Below, one piece after another: positions 16,478 through 23,955 of a DNA stretch of 64,000 nt. The stretch's first letter is position 1. Every line of letters begins with the position of its first letter. The DNA comes from an uncultured Bacteroidales bacterium. Its GTDB lineage: Bacteria; Bacteroidota; Bacteroidia; Bacteroidales; UBA932. The position numbers and the translations under genes were made by a program. The stretch lies in NCBI GenBank assembly GCA_944323785.1, contig CALUTU010000001.1, forward strand, positions 62,001 through 126,000. The letters run 5' to 3'. The notes under the pieces were generated by a model that did not search any database, was not told the origin of the DNA, and worked only from the letters and a program-made list of their open reading frames with translations.

Positions 16478-17254
16478 ATGATAGAGCAAATACTTAGACC
16501 ATACATCCCGGAGAGATTCGTCAGCGATGCCCGGTACCGCAGGGGACACATCCGCGTAATCAACCCGTTGCCGGGGACACGGGTGCTCGGGCTGCACATT
16601 CCCGACATGAGGAAGGCCGCTGCGGAGCTGACATCTTCAGCCGACCGTGCGGCGGAACTCATAAGGCAGTTCGAGGCTGCCCCCAAGCGCAGCCTGTACT
16701 ACGAGGAGTACATGGTCTGGGGCATGATGCTCAACCGGATGAAGATGCCTTTGGAAGAGCGTCTCGACAGACTGCGGGCATTCGTCCCCCATATCGACAA
16801 CTGGGCCGTGTGCGACCATGTCTGCGCCGGTGCGAAGTGGGCCCGCCCGGGAGACCGCCTGACATGGGCATTCATCCTGGAGCACCTCGCCTCGCACAGG
16901 GAGTTCGAGGTGCGCTACGGCCTGATCCTGTACATGTCCCGCATGATGGAGGAGGGCTCGCTGCCGGAGATATTCCGGCTGATGGAAGGGCTGGACTTAG
17001 AGCACATCCATTCCGACTACAGACAGGGGAAAGCCGACCGCGACAGCCCCGACCTCTGCCCCGGAACCGCCGCCGGCCGCCCGCCCTACTACGTCCGCAT
17101 GGCCATGGCCTGGCTGATGGCCACCGCCCTCGCCAAATACCCCGATACGGTCCGCTCCCTGCTCTCCCGGACCCGCCTGCCCGAAGACGTCCTCCGCCTC
17201 TACGTCCGCAAGGCCCGGGAGTCCTTCCGCACCCGCACCGTTTCCCCATTCTGA
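16478..17254 (+). CDS. DNA alkylation repair protein (AlkD-like HEAT repeat)
   Basis: The 258-residue protein is built of helical HEAT-like repeats. YEEYMVWGMMLNRMKMPLEE, VPHIDNWAVCDHVCAGAKW and FEVRYGLILYMSRMM are characteristic, as is the late YYVRMAMAWLMATALAKYP segment. Members of this family in Bacteroidota are annotated as DNA alkylation repair glycosylases that excise bulky or cationic alkylpurines. The Trp-Asp pair in DNWAVCD fits the region that holds the catalytic Asp in AlkD, by eye. The GNAT-MGMT fusion, another alkylation repair gene, lies 2 kb upstream, but the two are not in one operon. Confidence 0.85.
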   Translation: MIEQILRPYIPERFVSDARYRRGHIRVINPLPGTRVLGLHIPDMRKAAAELTSSADRAAELIRQFEAAPKRSLYYEEYMVWGMMLNRMKMPLEERLDRLRAFVPHIDNWAVCDHVCAGAKWARPGDRLTWAFILEHLASHREFEVRYGLILYMSRMMEEGSLPEIFRLMEGLDLEHIHSDYRQGKADRDSPDLCPGTAAGRPPYYVRMAMAWLMATALAKYPDTVRSLLSRTRLPEDVLRLYVRKARESFRTRTVSPF

Positions 17255-17303
17255 CATCAGGCACAAATCTGCGCTTTTATGCGGTAATTCCGCCATTTTT
17301 CCC

Positions 17304-17311
17304 TAAGTTTG
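17304..17311 (+). promoter_or_regulatory. -7 element for rsmA
   Basis: TAAGTTTG fits TAnnTTTG and ends 8 nt before the rsmA ATG at 17320. Confidence 0.45.
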
Positions 17312-17319
17312 CAGCCGAA

Positions 17320-18117
17320 ATGAAAGTACGGGCGAAAAAACGGTTAGGGCAGCATTTTCTCAACGACGAGGGCATCGCGCACAGGATAGTGGAGTCTCTC
17401 TTAGAGATGGATCCGCGAGGGGCGGAATGCTCTGTCCTGGAGGTCGGTCCCGGCATGGGCGTGCTGACCAAATACCTGCTGCAGGAGGACGGCCTGGATT
17501 TCAGGGCCGTGGAGATAGACGAGGAGTCGGTCGAATACCTCATCCAGAACTATCCTTCCATCCGGCCGCGGCTCTACGAGGAGGACTTCCTGCGGATGGA
17601 CCTCGGGAAAATATTCCCCGGCAGGCTCGCAGTCATCGGCAATTTCCCCTACAACATCTCCTCCCAGATATTTTTCAAAATCCTCGACCATAAGGACAAT
17701 ATCCCCTTCGCAGTGGGAATGATCCAGAAGGAGGTGGCGGACCGTCTCGCCTCGCCTCCGGGCAACAAGGCCTACGGCATCCTCTCGGTGCTGCTGCAGG
17801 CATGGTACGACATCGAATACCTGTTCAGCGTGGAGCCCGGCTCGTTCACCCCTCCCCCTAAGGTGCGCTCGGCGGTAATCCGGATAAGGCGCAATGACCG
17901 GACGTCCCTCGGCTGCGACGAAAAACTCTTCAAGGCGGTCGTCAAGACCTGCTTCAACATGAGGCGCAAGACCATACGCAACTCCATCAAGCCCCTCCTC
18001 GGGAGCGGCCTTGCACTGACGGACCCCGCCTCCCCACTGCTGGACATGAGGCCGGAGCAACTGTCGGTGGAGGACTTCACGGCACTGACGAATTTACTTA
18101 CCAATACCAAACAATAA
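17320..18117 (+). CDS. rsmA: 16S rRNA (adenine1518/1519-N6)-dimethyltransferase
   Basis: The 265-residue product is a complete KsgA/RsmA. It starts MKVRAKKRLGQHFLND, has the SAM-binding VLEVGPGMGVLTKYL motif, the acidic AVEIDEES loop and the adenine-flipping motif NFPYNISSQIFFKIL (NLPY in E. coli, NFPY here). The C-terminal helical domain includes FTPPPKVRSAVIRI and FNMRRKTIRNSIK. It dimethylates two adenines in the 3'-terminal helix of 16S rRNA during small-subunit maturation. The start was chosen over the longer open frame because the family N-terminus begins here. Confidence 0.97.
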   Translation: MKVRAKKRLGQHFLNDEGIAHRIVESLLEMDPRGAECSVLEVGPGMGVLTKYLLQEDGLDFRAVEIDEESVEYLIQNYPSIRPRLYEEDFLRMDLGKIFPGRLAVIGNFPYNISSQIFFKILDHKDNIPFAVGMIQKEVADRLASPPGNKAYGILSVLLQAWYDIEYLFSVEPGSFTPPPKVRSAVIRIRRNDRTSLGCDEKLFKAVVKTCFNMRRKTIRNSIKPLLGSGLALTDPASPLLDMRPEQLSVEDFTALTNLLTNTKQ

Positions 18118-18128
18118 ATTATTCAGAC

Positions 18129-19550
18129 ATGAGATTCAGACTAAGTTACCTCGCACTGGCACTGACCGCCGCATTCGCAGCCGCTACATCCTGCGACTCG
18201 GTCCAGCACTGCGACAGTTCCATTCCCTATGACATCCAGAATGGGAAGATAGTATTCCAGGTACCCCCCAGGGTTGACGGCCAGAAATCCGTTCTCGGAC
18301 TGACCACCGAGCCCATGGAAGTAGTGCGCGTAGGCTTCATCGGCCTGGGCATGAGAGGCCCCGGCGCAGTGGAGCGTTTTACCCACATCGAGGGCACGGA
18401 GATCAAGGCCCTCTGCGACCTCTATCCCGAGAGAGCCGCCGCCGCTCAGGAGATCCTGAAAAAGGCCGGCCGTCCCCATGCCCAGGAGTACAGCGGTGAG
18501 GAAGGCTGGAAGGAGCTCTGCCAGAGAGACGACATCGACCTCGTCTACATCGTGACCCCCTGGCAGAATCACGTAGAGATGGCAGTCTTCGCCATGGAGC
18601 AGGGCAAGCATGTGGCCATCGAGGTGCCCGCAGCCACCTCCCTCGCCGAGTGCTGGGCTCTGGTCAACACCGCCGAGCGCACCCAGAGACACTGCATGAT
18701 GCTCGAGAACTGCGTCTACGACTTCTTCGAGATGACCGCCCTCAACATGGCCCAGCAGGGTCTCTTCGGTGAGGTCCTCCACGGTGCCGGCGGATACATC
18801 CACAACCTCGAGCCCTACTGGGACGAGTACCAGGGCAACTGGCGCCTCGACTTCAACCAGGACCACCGCGGTGACGTCTACGCCACCCACGGCTTCGGCC
18901 CTATCTGCCAGGCCATGAACATCCACCGCGGCGACAGGCTCCAGACCCTCGTGGCCTTCGACACCAAGTCGGTCAACGGCCTCAAGCTCGTGCAGGAGAA
19001 GATGGGCCTCGATGAGTGCGCCAACGGTGACTACACCATCACTCTCATGCGCACCGCAGGCGGCAAGATGATCGAGGTACACCACAACGTCATGACCCCC
19101 CGCCCCTACGACCGCAAGTACCAGCTGACCGGTACCGAGGGCTTCGCCAACAAGTACCCCGTCGAGGGCTTCGCATTCGAGCCTGAGAACATCAGCTCGG
19201 ACGAGGTGCCTGACCACGAGGACCTCAGTTCCCACAGCTTCGTACCTGAGGCAGCCCGCAAGGCTCTCATGGAGAAATACATGCACCCGATTCACCGCGA
19301 GGTGGGTGAGATAGCCAAGAAGGTCGGCGGCCACGGCGGCATGGACTTCGTGATGGACTACCGCCTGGTTTACTGCCTGCGCAACGGCCTGCCCCTCGAC
19401 ATGGACGTCTATGACGCAGCCGAGTGGTCCTGCGTCGGCGAGCTCGGAGCAGTCTCCATGTTCCACGGCAACATGCCCGTAGAAGTGCCCGACTTCACCC
19501 GCGGCGACTGGGACAAGACCGACGGCTTCCACTTCGCCTACAAGAAATAA
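18129..19550 (+). CDS. Gfo/Idh/MocA-type lipoprotein, GH109-like
   Basis: The 473-residue protein has a lipoprotein signal (LALALTAAFAAATSC, Cys22), then a Rossmann NAD-binding region with GFIGLGMRG near residue 69 and EVPAATSLAECWALV, and a second domain with MLENCVYDF and GDVYATHGFGPICQAM. Length, lipobox and these motifs match GH109 proteins, which use NAD in an oxidation-elimination route to cleave alpha-N-acetylgalactosaminides. Related oxidoreductases with other activities exist, so the substrate is provisional. Codon choice is very uniform and GC-rich compared with neighbours, consistent with high expression and leaving a long spurious antisense frame. A hairpin terminator follows. Confidence 0.88.
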   Translation: MRFRLSYLALALTAAFAAATSCDSVQHCDSSIPYDIQNGKIVFQVPPRVDGQKSVLGLTTEPMEVVRVGFIGLGMRGPGAVERFTHIEGTEIKALCDLYPERAAAAQEILKKAGRPHAQEYSGEEGWKELCQRDDIDLVYIVTPWQNHVEMAVFAMEQGKHVAIEVPAATSLAECWALVNTAERTQRHCMMLENCVYDFFEMTALNMAQQGLFGEVLHGAGGYIHNLEPYWDEYQGNWRLDFNQDHRGDVYATHGFGPICQAMNIHRGDRLQTLVAFDTKSVNGLKLVQEKMGLDECANGDYTITLMRTAGGKMIEVHHNVMTPRPYDRKYQLTGTEGFANKYPVEGFAFEPENISSDEVPDHEDLSSHSFVPEAARKALMEKYMHPIHREVGEIAKKVGGHGGMDFVMDYRLVYCLRNGLPLDMDVYDAAEWSCVGELGAVSMFHGNMPVEVPDFTRGDWDKTDGFHFAYKK

Positions 19551-19575
19551 CAGGCATCCCGCCTGAACACACGTC

Positions 19576-19613
19576 AAGGCCGGTCCCGCGCTGTCAGGGC
19601 CGGCCTTTTCTTC
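19576..19613 (+). terminator. intrinsic terminator after the GH109-like gene
   Basis: AAGGCCGG (19576-19583) pairs with CCGGCCTT (19600-19607), followed by TTTTCTT on the plus strand. Its 3' flank touches the stop of the convergent ATPase gene. Confidence 0.7.
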
Positions 19614-20787
19614 AGTACAACAGCCCGAACGCCCATAGCGGAACGACATTGGCATAACCGTACTCGATGTCGTCCTTCACTATGAAAGCATTGTCTATTC
19701 CGCTGATCTGATGCTGTTTCTTGTTCCGGCCTCCGACTTCAAAGGTGTATTTGCCTATCTTAAAATCAGCCGACGGAGCAGATGTTATGTCAAACAGAGG
19801 GCGCATCATGGACAGGAACACCGTCTCCCGGGCATTACCTGTATCCAGAGAATCTCCGGCCAGGGCGTATGCAAGATTTGTGTTGTCAAGATAGACCTTA
19901 TCCACTTTTCCCAATGCGCTTATACCTCCGGTACTGTCCCGCAGTATACTCACCAGCTGCGCTTTCTCAAGGTAAACCAGCAGATCGGACACAAGCTGCC
20001 TGTTAAGACCTAAGTTCATCGCTATCTTGCTTATATTCGGCTTGAACGGAGCTGACTGCGATATGATGTACATCAGTTTTTTCAAGGCTCTCGCCGTGGA
20101 GACTGACATTCCGGAAAAATCCCTGATATCATTCTCCAGAACACGGTTGATGACAGACTGAAGACGGAGGGTGTAACCAGTCTGTTGAAAATAGGGATAG
20201 TAACCCTCCTTAATATATGCATTGAACATAGCCACAGGACGCAGACGGCCGTATGGAAATTCCACTTTATGGCTCAGCACCTGCTCAAGCGTATGTACTG
20301 GAATATCAGCATTTCCGGACAAAGCGAGATACTCTCTGAAGGAAAGTCCGGGCAGCCTGTATTCCAGTTTTCTTCTGCTGAGGTCTCCGCCGCCTTTCTC
20401 CAACTCGAGTATAGAGGAGCCGGAATACACAATCCGCAGTCCCGAATAGGTATCGCATATATTCTTCACCTCAGTCGACCAACCCTTATACTGATGTATC
20501 TCATCTATGTACAATGCCTTGCCGCCACGGACGTAAAACTCGTGGGCCAGTTCCGTCAGATTATGGCTGCTGAAATAGATATCATCAGCCGACACATACA
20601 ATGTCAAGCCGATATCCTCATGCATTCTGATATGCTGCAGCATCAGCGTAGACTTTCCTACACCACGCGCCCCAAGTATCGCCACTAACTGCGATTCCCA
20701 GGCAATGCCGTCATGCAGATAACGTACAAAACCGGCCGGTGTCTCATTCAGCCTCTGGTGAAATGTTCTTAACAGTGTCTCCATCAA
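19612..20787 (-). CDS. AAA_14/DUF4143-type ATPase, copy 1
   Basis: The 391-residue protein has Walker A GARGVGKST near residue 40, Walker B ALYIDEIHQ near 95, the YSGSSILELEKG sensor segment and a C-terminal DUF4143-like half containing a winged-helix portion (LGLNRQLVSDLLVYLEKAQLV). The end region KIGKYTFEVGGRNKK looks like a degenerate PD-(D/E)XK core. Such ATPases are common multicopy genes in gut Bacteroidota, with unknown function. Two more copies are in this window (25628-26815 and 61197-62471) but differ strongly in sequence. Start ATG 20787 or 20784. A TATATTTG -7 element lies at 20798-20805 and four TTGCA repeats surround it. Confidence 0.88.
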   Translation of the reverse strand: MMETLLRTFHQRLNETPAGFVRYLHDGIAWESQLVAILGARGVGKSTLMLQHIRMHEDIGLTLYVSADDIYFSSHNLTELAHEFYVRGGKALYIDEIHQYKGWSTEVKNICDTYSGLRIVYSGSSILELEKGGGDLSRRKLEYRLPGLSFREYLALSGNADIPVHTLEQVLSHKVEFPYGRLRPVAMFNAYIKEGYYPYFQQTGYTLRLQSVINRVLENDIRDFSGMSVSTARALKKLMYIISQSAPFKPNISKIAMNLGLNRQLVSDLLVYLEKAQLVSILRDSTGGISALGKVDKVYLDNTNLAYALAGDSLDTGNARETVFLSMMRPLFDITSAPSADFKIGKYTFEVGGRNKKQHQISGIDNAFIVKDDIEYGYANVVPLWAFGLLY

Positions 20788-20794
20788 TAATTTT

Positions 20795-20848
20795 TTGCAA
20801 ATATATCAAATTTGCAATATAAATCTTGCATTTTTTTGAAAATTTGCA
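20795..20848. promoter_or_regulatory. promoter with TTGCA repeats upstream of DUF4143 ATPase copy 1
   Basis: TATATTTG (minus strand, 20798-20805) is the -7 element. TTGCA occurs four times, at 20795, 20812, 20826 and 20844, in a tract of more than 80% A+T. The repeats are less regular than those at the other two DUF4143 genes. Confidence 0.45.
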
Positions 20849-20878
20849 ATATTCTGACGTCAATCACGCATACTCTCT

Positions 20879-21583
20879 TCACAGTACGTCGTCCGCTATC
20901 GAATAAAAATAGAATTTGGGGAAGGTCTTGACCACGCTGCCGGTGGCCAGCCGGAAAAGGATGTCAGTGCACATCCCGGCGAGCATGCTCGAGGCTACGG
21001 ACAGCTGGGGAGGCGGAAGGACACCGCCCTCCTCCTCGTATTTCCACAGGATGCGGTCCAGGTACAGCTTCGGCTCGGCGATCCGGTCAAAATGCCGGAT
21101 TACATGCTCCACGGCCCTCTTCTCGAAGCCCGCCGGCGAGGCCCCCTCCCGCAGCAGTTCCCGGAGCGTCGGAGAGCCGAGATTAAGCACCATGACGCAG
21201 GAAGAGAATCCGATATTGTAGGGATGCAGTACCGGTATGCCGCGGCCCAAGCACACGTCGTCGAACTCTAACGGAATGTCAGTCGTGAAATCCAGCGCAT
21301 TGACCGCTGCGTCACATCCGTCTATAAGTTCCCGCACGTTATCGTGCGTCATCGCCGTATTCTTAACTACGATATCCGCATCCGGGTTGATGGTCTTGAG
21401 CCTGCCGCCTATTGCCTCCGCTGAGTCCATATCCACGACGGTGATATGCTCGAAGCCGAGCCTGAGCGCACACTCCGCCACGAGGCTGCCGATACCGGCC
21501 CCTCCTATGAACACCCGGTAACTGCGGATTCTCTCCTGCTGTCCGGCGGAGATATAGATCCGGTTCCTGTCATAACGTCCCAT
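20879..21583 (-). CDS. ThiF/HesA-family protein lacking part of the adenylation site
   Basis: From the ATG at 21583 it has 234 residues. VFIGGAGIGSLVAECALRLGF and HITVVDMD are the nucleotide-binding Rossmann start of E1-like ThiF/MoeB enzymes, and INPDADIVVKN, CDAAVNALDF and VLHPYNIGFSS follow as expected. The segment that normally comes between VVDMD and INP, with NLNRQ and the conserved Lys needed for adenylation, is missing: only about a dozen residues (SAEAIGGRLKT) link them, some 20-25 fewer than usual. Catalysis in the ordinary way is doubtful. Its promoter shares an ACAC palindrome and spacing with the serine hydrolase gene. Confidence 0.78.
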   Translation of the reverse strand: MGRYDRNRIYISAGQQERIRSYRVFIGGAGIGSLVAECALRLGFEHITVVDMDSAEAIGGRLKTINPDADIVVKNTAMTHDNVRELIDGCDAAVNALDFTTDIPLEFDDVCLGRGIPVLHPYNIGFSSCVMVLNLGSPTLRELLREGASPAGFEKRAVEHVIRHFDRIAEPKLYLDRILWKYEEEGGVLPPPQLSVASSMLAGMCTDILFRLATGSVVKTFPKFYFYSIADDVL

Positions 21584-21600
21584 GATTTCCGATTTTTTCG

Positions 21601-21632
21601 CAAAGGTCGGCAGCATCCGGAATCCGGACAAG
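21601..21632 (-). promoter_or_regulatory. promoter of the ThiF-like gene
   Basis: On the minus strand CTTG (21629-21632) is followed after 20 bp by GACCTTTG (21601-21608). The same TTG, 20 bp, GACCTTTG layout occurs before the serine hydrolase gene, and both are directly preceded by the ACAC palindrome. Confidence 0.6.
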
Positions 21633-21645
21633 ACACAAAAGTGTT
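21632..21645. promoter_or_regulatory. ACAC-box operator, ThiF side
   Basis: GACACAAAAGTGTT contains the palindrome ACACAAAAGTGT. It abuts the -33 region of the ThiF-like promoter and lies beyond the 3' end of the LuxR-type gene. Three more copies are at 22521-22609. Confidence 0.7.
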
Positions 21646-21668
21646 GAATTGTACCTGGGAAAATGTTT

Positions 21669-22445
21669 CTAAAGCATCCTGCGGGACTTCGCGCAGGCGA
21701 TGGCCTCCGAGATATTCGTCACGTCCAGTTTCTGGAACAGGACCTTGCGGTAGCCCTTGACCGTATCCACCGCCTTGCACAGCCGGTCGGCGATCTCACC
21801 TATGGTCATCCCGCGGTTCGAATACGAAATGATGGCCTTCTCGATGTCCGTCAGCACATCCTCCTCACCCTCCTTCCAGCGGCGGCCCTCAAAGCTGTAG
21901 TTCCATACCTTGGGGCTGCTCTCGCAGACGATACGGGCTTGAAGCTCCGAGCCGTCCGAGGCCAGCGACACCGAGCACAGGGCCAGCCACATCTCCCCCT
22001 GCGGAGTCAGGCGCATCGGGGACAGCTTGTGGTGTATCAGGCGGGACTTCCCGCTGACGCTGTCGCGGATATTGAAATTGTACGAGATGCTGTAGGCCGT
22101 GCGGTCCGCCACCGGCAGCCGGTTGTAGAAGCGGAAAGCCGCCTCGTTGATCTCCACCAGCGCCGCCAGCTCCGACTGCTCGCACACCTCGAAATAGAAG
22201 TCATACCCCTTGGCCAGCACCTCCTCCCGTGTCCGGCCGCAGAGAAACAGCGGATTATCCGACACATACAGAAAATTCTTCTTCCAGTAGTCTATCACAT
22301 ATATCGACTGGTACGTCAGCCGCGACATGCACTCGAGCATCTCCACGTACGACTCCACACGGGCATACTCGCTGTCGGGCACGGGGCTCACCGCGTTGCT
22401 TGAGGTGAAAAAATCGGACTTTCTGACTTCGGCAGTATCTAACAT
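21669..22445 (-). CDS. LuxR-type regulator with PAS-like sensor domain
   Basis: From the ATG at 22445 the protein has 258 residues. The N-terminal 160 residues look like a PAS fold (SIYVIDYWKKNFLYVSDNP, GYDFYFEVCEQSEL). Residues about 195-258 are a LuxR/FixJ-type helix-turn-helix: LTDIEKAIISYSNRGMTIGE, then IADRLCKAVDTVKGYRKVLF and KLDVTNISEAIA. It has no receiver domain, so the signal is likely a small molecule or redox cue. Four near-identical ACAC-N4-GTGT palindromes flank the gene and sit at two neighbouring promoters, making this protein the natural candidate to bind them. The longer open frame upstream is ignored because it runs through the operator region. Confidence 0.85.
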   Translation of the reverse strand: MLDTAEVRKSDFFTSSNAVSPVPDSEYARVESYVEMLECMSRLTYQSIYVIDYWKKNFLYVSDNPLFLCGRTREEVLAKGYDFYFEVCEQSELAALVEINEAAFRFYNRLPVADRTAYSISYNFNIRDSVSGKSRLIHHKLSPMRLTPQGEMWLALCSVSLASDGSELQARIVCESSPKVWNYSFEGRRWKEGEEDVLTDIEKAIISYSNRGMTIGEIADRLCKAVDTVKGYRKVLFQKLDVTNISEAIACAKSRRML

Positions 22446-22473
22446 AAATACAGACTCAAATGTTGATACATTA

Positions 22474-22481
22474 CAAATATA
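22474..22481 (-). promoter_or_regulatory. -7 element for the LuxR-type gene
   Basis: TATATTTG on the minus strand lies 28 nt before the ATG at 22445. The nearest ACAC palindrome (22521-22534) is about 40 bp further upstream. Confidence 0.5.
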
Positions 22482-22520
22482 AGATATCCCCCCCATTAAC
22501 CAAATATTTAAAATAAAAAA

Positions 22521-22609
22521 GACACAAAAGTGTTTTTCATCAGGCCTTAGCCAATTACACACTAAAGTGTCGAAATCACTCTTAATCAGCACATAGACAC
22601 TTTTGTGTC
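22521..22609. promoter_or_regulatory. three ACAC-box operators between LuxR-type and serine hydrolase genes
   Basis: The palindromes ACACAAAAGTGT (22522-22533), ACACTAAAGTGT (22559-22570) and ACACTTTTGTGT (22597-22608) have centres 37 and 38 bp apart. The last one directly precedes the -33 CTTG of the serine hydrolase promoter. With the copy at 21632-21645 they suggest one regulator controlling three genes. Confidence 0.75.
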
Positions 22610-22640
22610 TTGCCCGCGCCGGCTGCAGTGGCGACCTTTG
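22609..22640 (+). promoter_or_regulatory. promoter of the serine hydrolase gene
   Basis: CTTG (22609-22612), 20 bp and GACCTTTG (22633-22640) give the same layout as the ThiF-like promoter. The ATG at 22658 is 17 nt downstream. Confidence 0.6.
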
Positions 22641-22657
22641 CACCAGAAAAAACAGAA

Positions 22658-23926
22658 ATGAGAAAACTCATACAAGCATTTGCTATACTGGCTTGCATAA
22701 TGTCATTGGATTCATGTATTGTATATAAGGGAATCAAATACGGTAATGCGGCAGTCGATGATTACACGGTGTTTGAACAGGATACAGTGTACAGAGGTCC
22801 TCGGACTTTCACTTTTCCCGAACTGCCTGAAACAGAAAGGGTGCTGGACACAATGAAACTGAATTTTTATCTGGCCCGTCTGGATTCCGTATGCAGGATG
22901 AGTATCCCGGAATCAATGGAGAGTTGCGGTAAGCCGGCAGCTGCACTTATCATCAGAAATGATACGATAGTTTTCGAGCACTATTACGGTGGCTGGAACA
23001 AGGATAGCCAATCATGTATCTTCTCTGTAACCAAGACCATAACATCAATGCTTTGCGGCATTGCGCTCAAAGAAGGATATATCAAGAGTCTGAACGATCC
23101 GGTCACTGATTATATACCTGAACTTCAAAAGGAAGACCCTTTATTTGATTCGTTAAGGATAGAGCACCTTCTTGATATGACAGCCGGGTTGAAGTTTAAA
23201 GAGAACTACAGCTGGAATCCTTTTTCAAAAATGGCACATCTGTATATGGGCAACGATGCGATGAAAGTTGTCAAGAGCATGAAATTCTCCCATAAACCCG
23301 GCGAATACTACCATTATGATTCAATGACGACCCAAATTTTGGGAATCATAATAGAAAGGGCTACAGGAATGCCGTATGCACAATATCTTTCCGAAAAGGT
23401 ATGGCAACCGTTAGGGATGGAGAAAAATGCACTTATCGGACTGGACAGCAGAAAACACAGGGTGGCAAAAAGCTATGCCGGCCTTACAAGCAATGTGAGG
23501 GATTTGGCGAAAATCGGACGTCTGTATCTGAATGCAGGCAATTGGAACGGAACGCAAATTATTGATTCTGCTTTCGTGGCACGTTCATTAAGCCCACATG
23601 TCAGCGGTGAAAAGCGCAGATATACTTATTCTTATTCCTGGTATTGGGGTATTATGGGAGAGAAGAGCTTCTCAGATACAGATAGTCTTAAGGCTTACTA
23701 TCAGGACCCGCACAATCTGCCTGAGAATGTAACCTATTGTGGCTGGCAACGGCAGGAAGATGACAGGGCGAGAGCTATTCTTCACCAAGGCGGCCATTGG
23801 GCTTTCGGGCTATACGGGCAGGTTCTATACGTCAATCCATGTAAAAATATCATAGGTGTTTATCTCGGAGCCGACAGGACGGAGGATTTCCAGAATGTTT
23901 TCGAAAAAGCGATGAATGCGCTTTAA
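22658..23926 (+). CDS. serine hydrolase lipoprotein (class C beta-lactamase/PBP fold)
   Basis: The 422-residue product has a lipobox (MSLDSC, Cys20). The beta-lactamase-family motif SxxK is SVTK (Ser123, Lys126), the second-motif tyrosine is in YYHYDS, and the third motif is probably HQGGHW near the C-terminus. Segments GYIKSLNDPVTDYIPEL, IEHLLDMTAGL and ATGMPYAQYLSEKVWQPLGM are typical of the esterase/DD-peptidase-like branch, so it need not be an antibiotic-degrading lactamase. Start ATG 22658 is chosen as the beginning of the signal sequence. The gene is less GC-rich than its neighbours. The shared operator layout places it in a regulon with the ThiF-like gene. Confidence 0.88.
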   Translation: MRKLIQAFAILACIMSLDSCIVYKGIKYGNAAVDDYTVFEQDTVYRGPRTFTFPELPETERVLDTMKLNFYLARLDSVCRMSIPESMESCGKPAAALIIRNDTIVFEHYYGGWNKDSQSCIFSVTKTITSMLCGIALKEGYIKSLNDPVTDYIPELQKEDPLFDSLRIEHLLDMTAGLKFKENYSWNPFSKMAHLYMGNDAMKVVKSMKFSHKPGEYYHYDSMTTQILGIIIERATGMPYAQYLSEKVWQPLGMEKNALIGLDSRKHRVAKSYAGLTSNVRDLAKIGRLYLNAGNWNGTQIIDSAFVARSLSPHVSGEKRRYTYSYSWYWGIMGEKSFSDTDSLKAYYQDPHNLPENVTYCGWQRQEDDRARAILHQGGHWAFGLYGQVLYVNPCKNIIGVYLGADRTEDFQNVFEKAMNAL

Positions 23927-23955
23927 TAATTTTTTATTTCTCCCCTTTATCATTC

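Noticed and set aside
16810-17319. A 170-codon upstream extension of rsmA
   Set aside because: The extension is Arg/Pro-rich, overlaps the AlkD-like gene in another frame, and RsmA proteins begin at MKVRAKKRLGQHFL.
18141-19655. A 504-codon frame antisense to the GH109-like gene
   Set aside because: It is a shadow created by the strong GC bias at third codon positions of the real gene; its translation is Val/Gly/His-rich with no domain.
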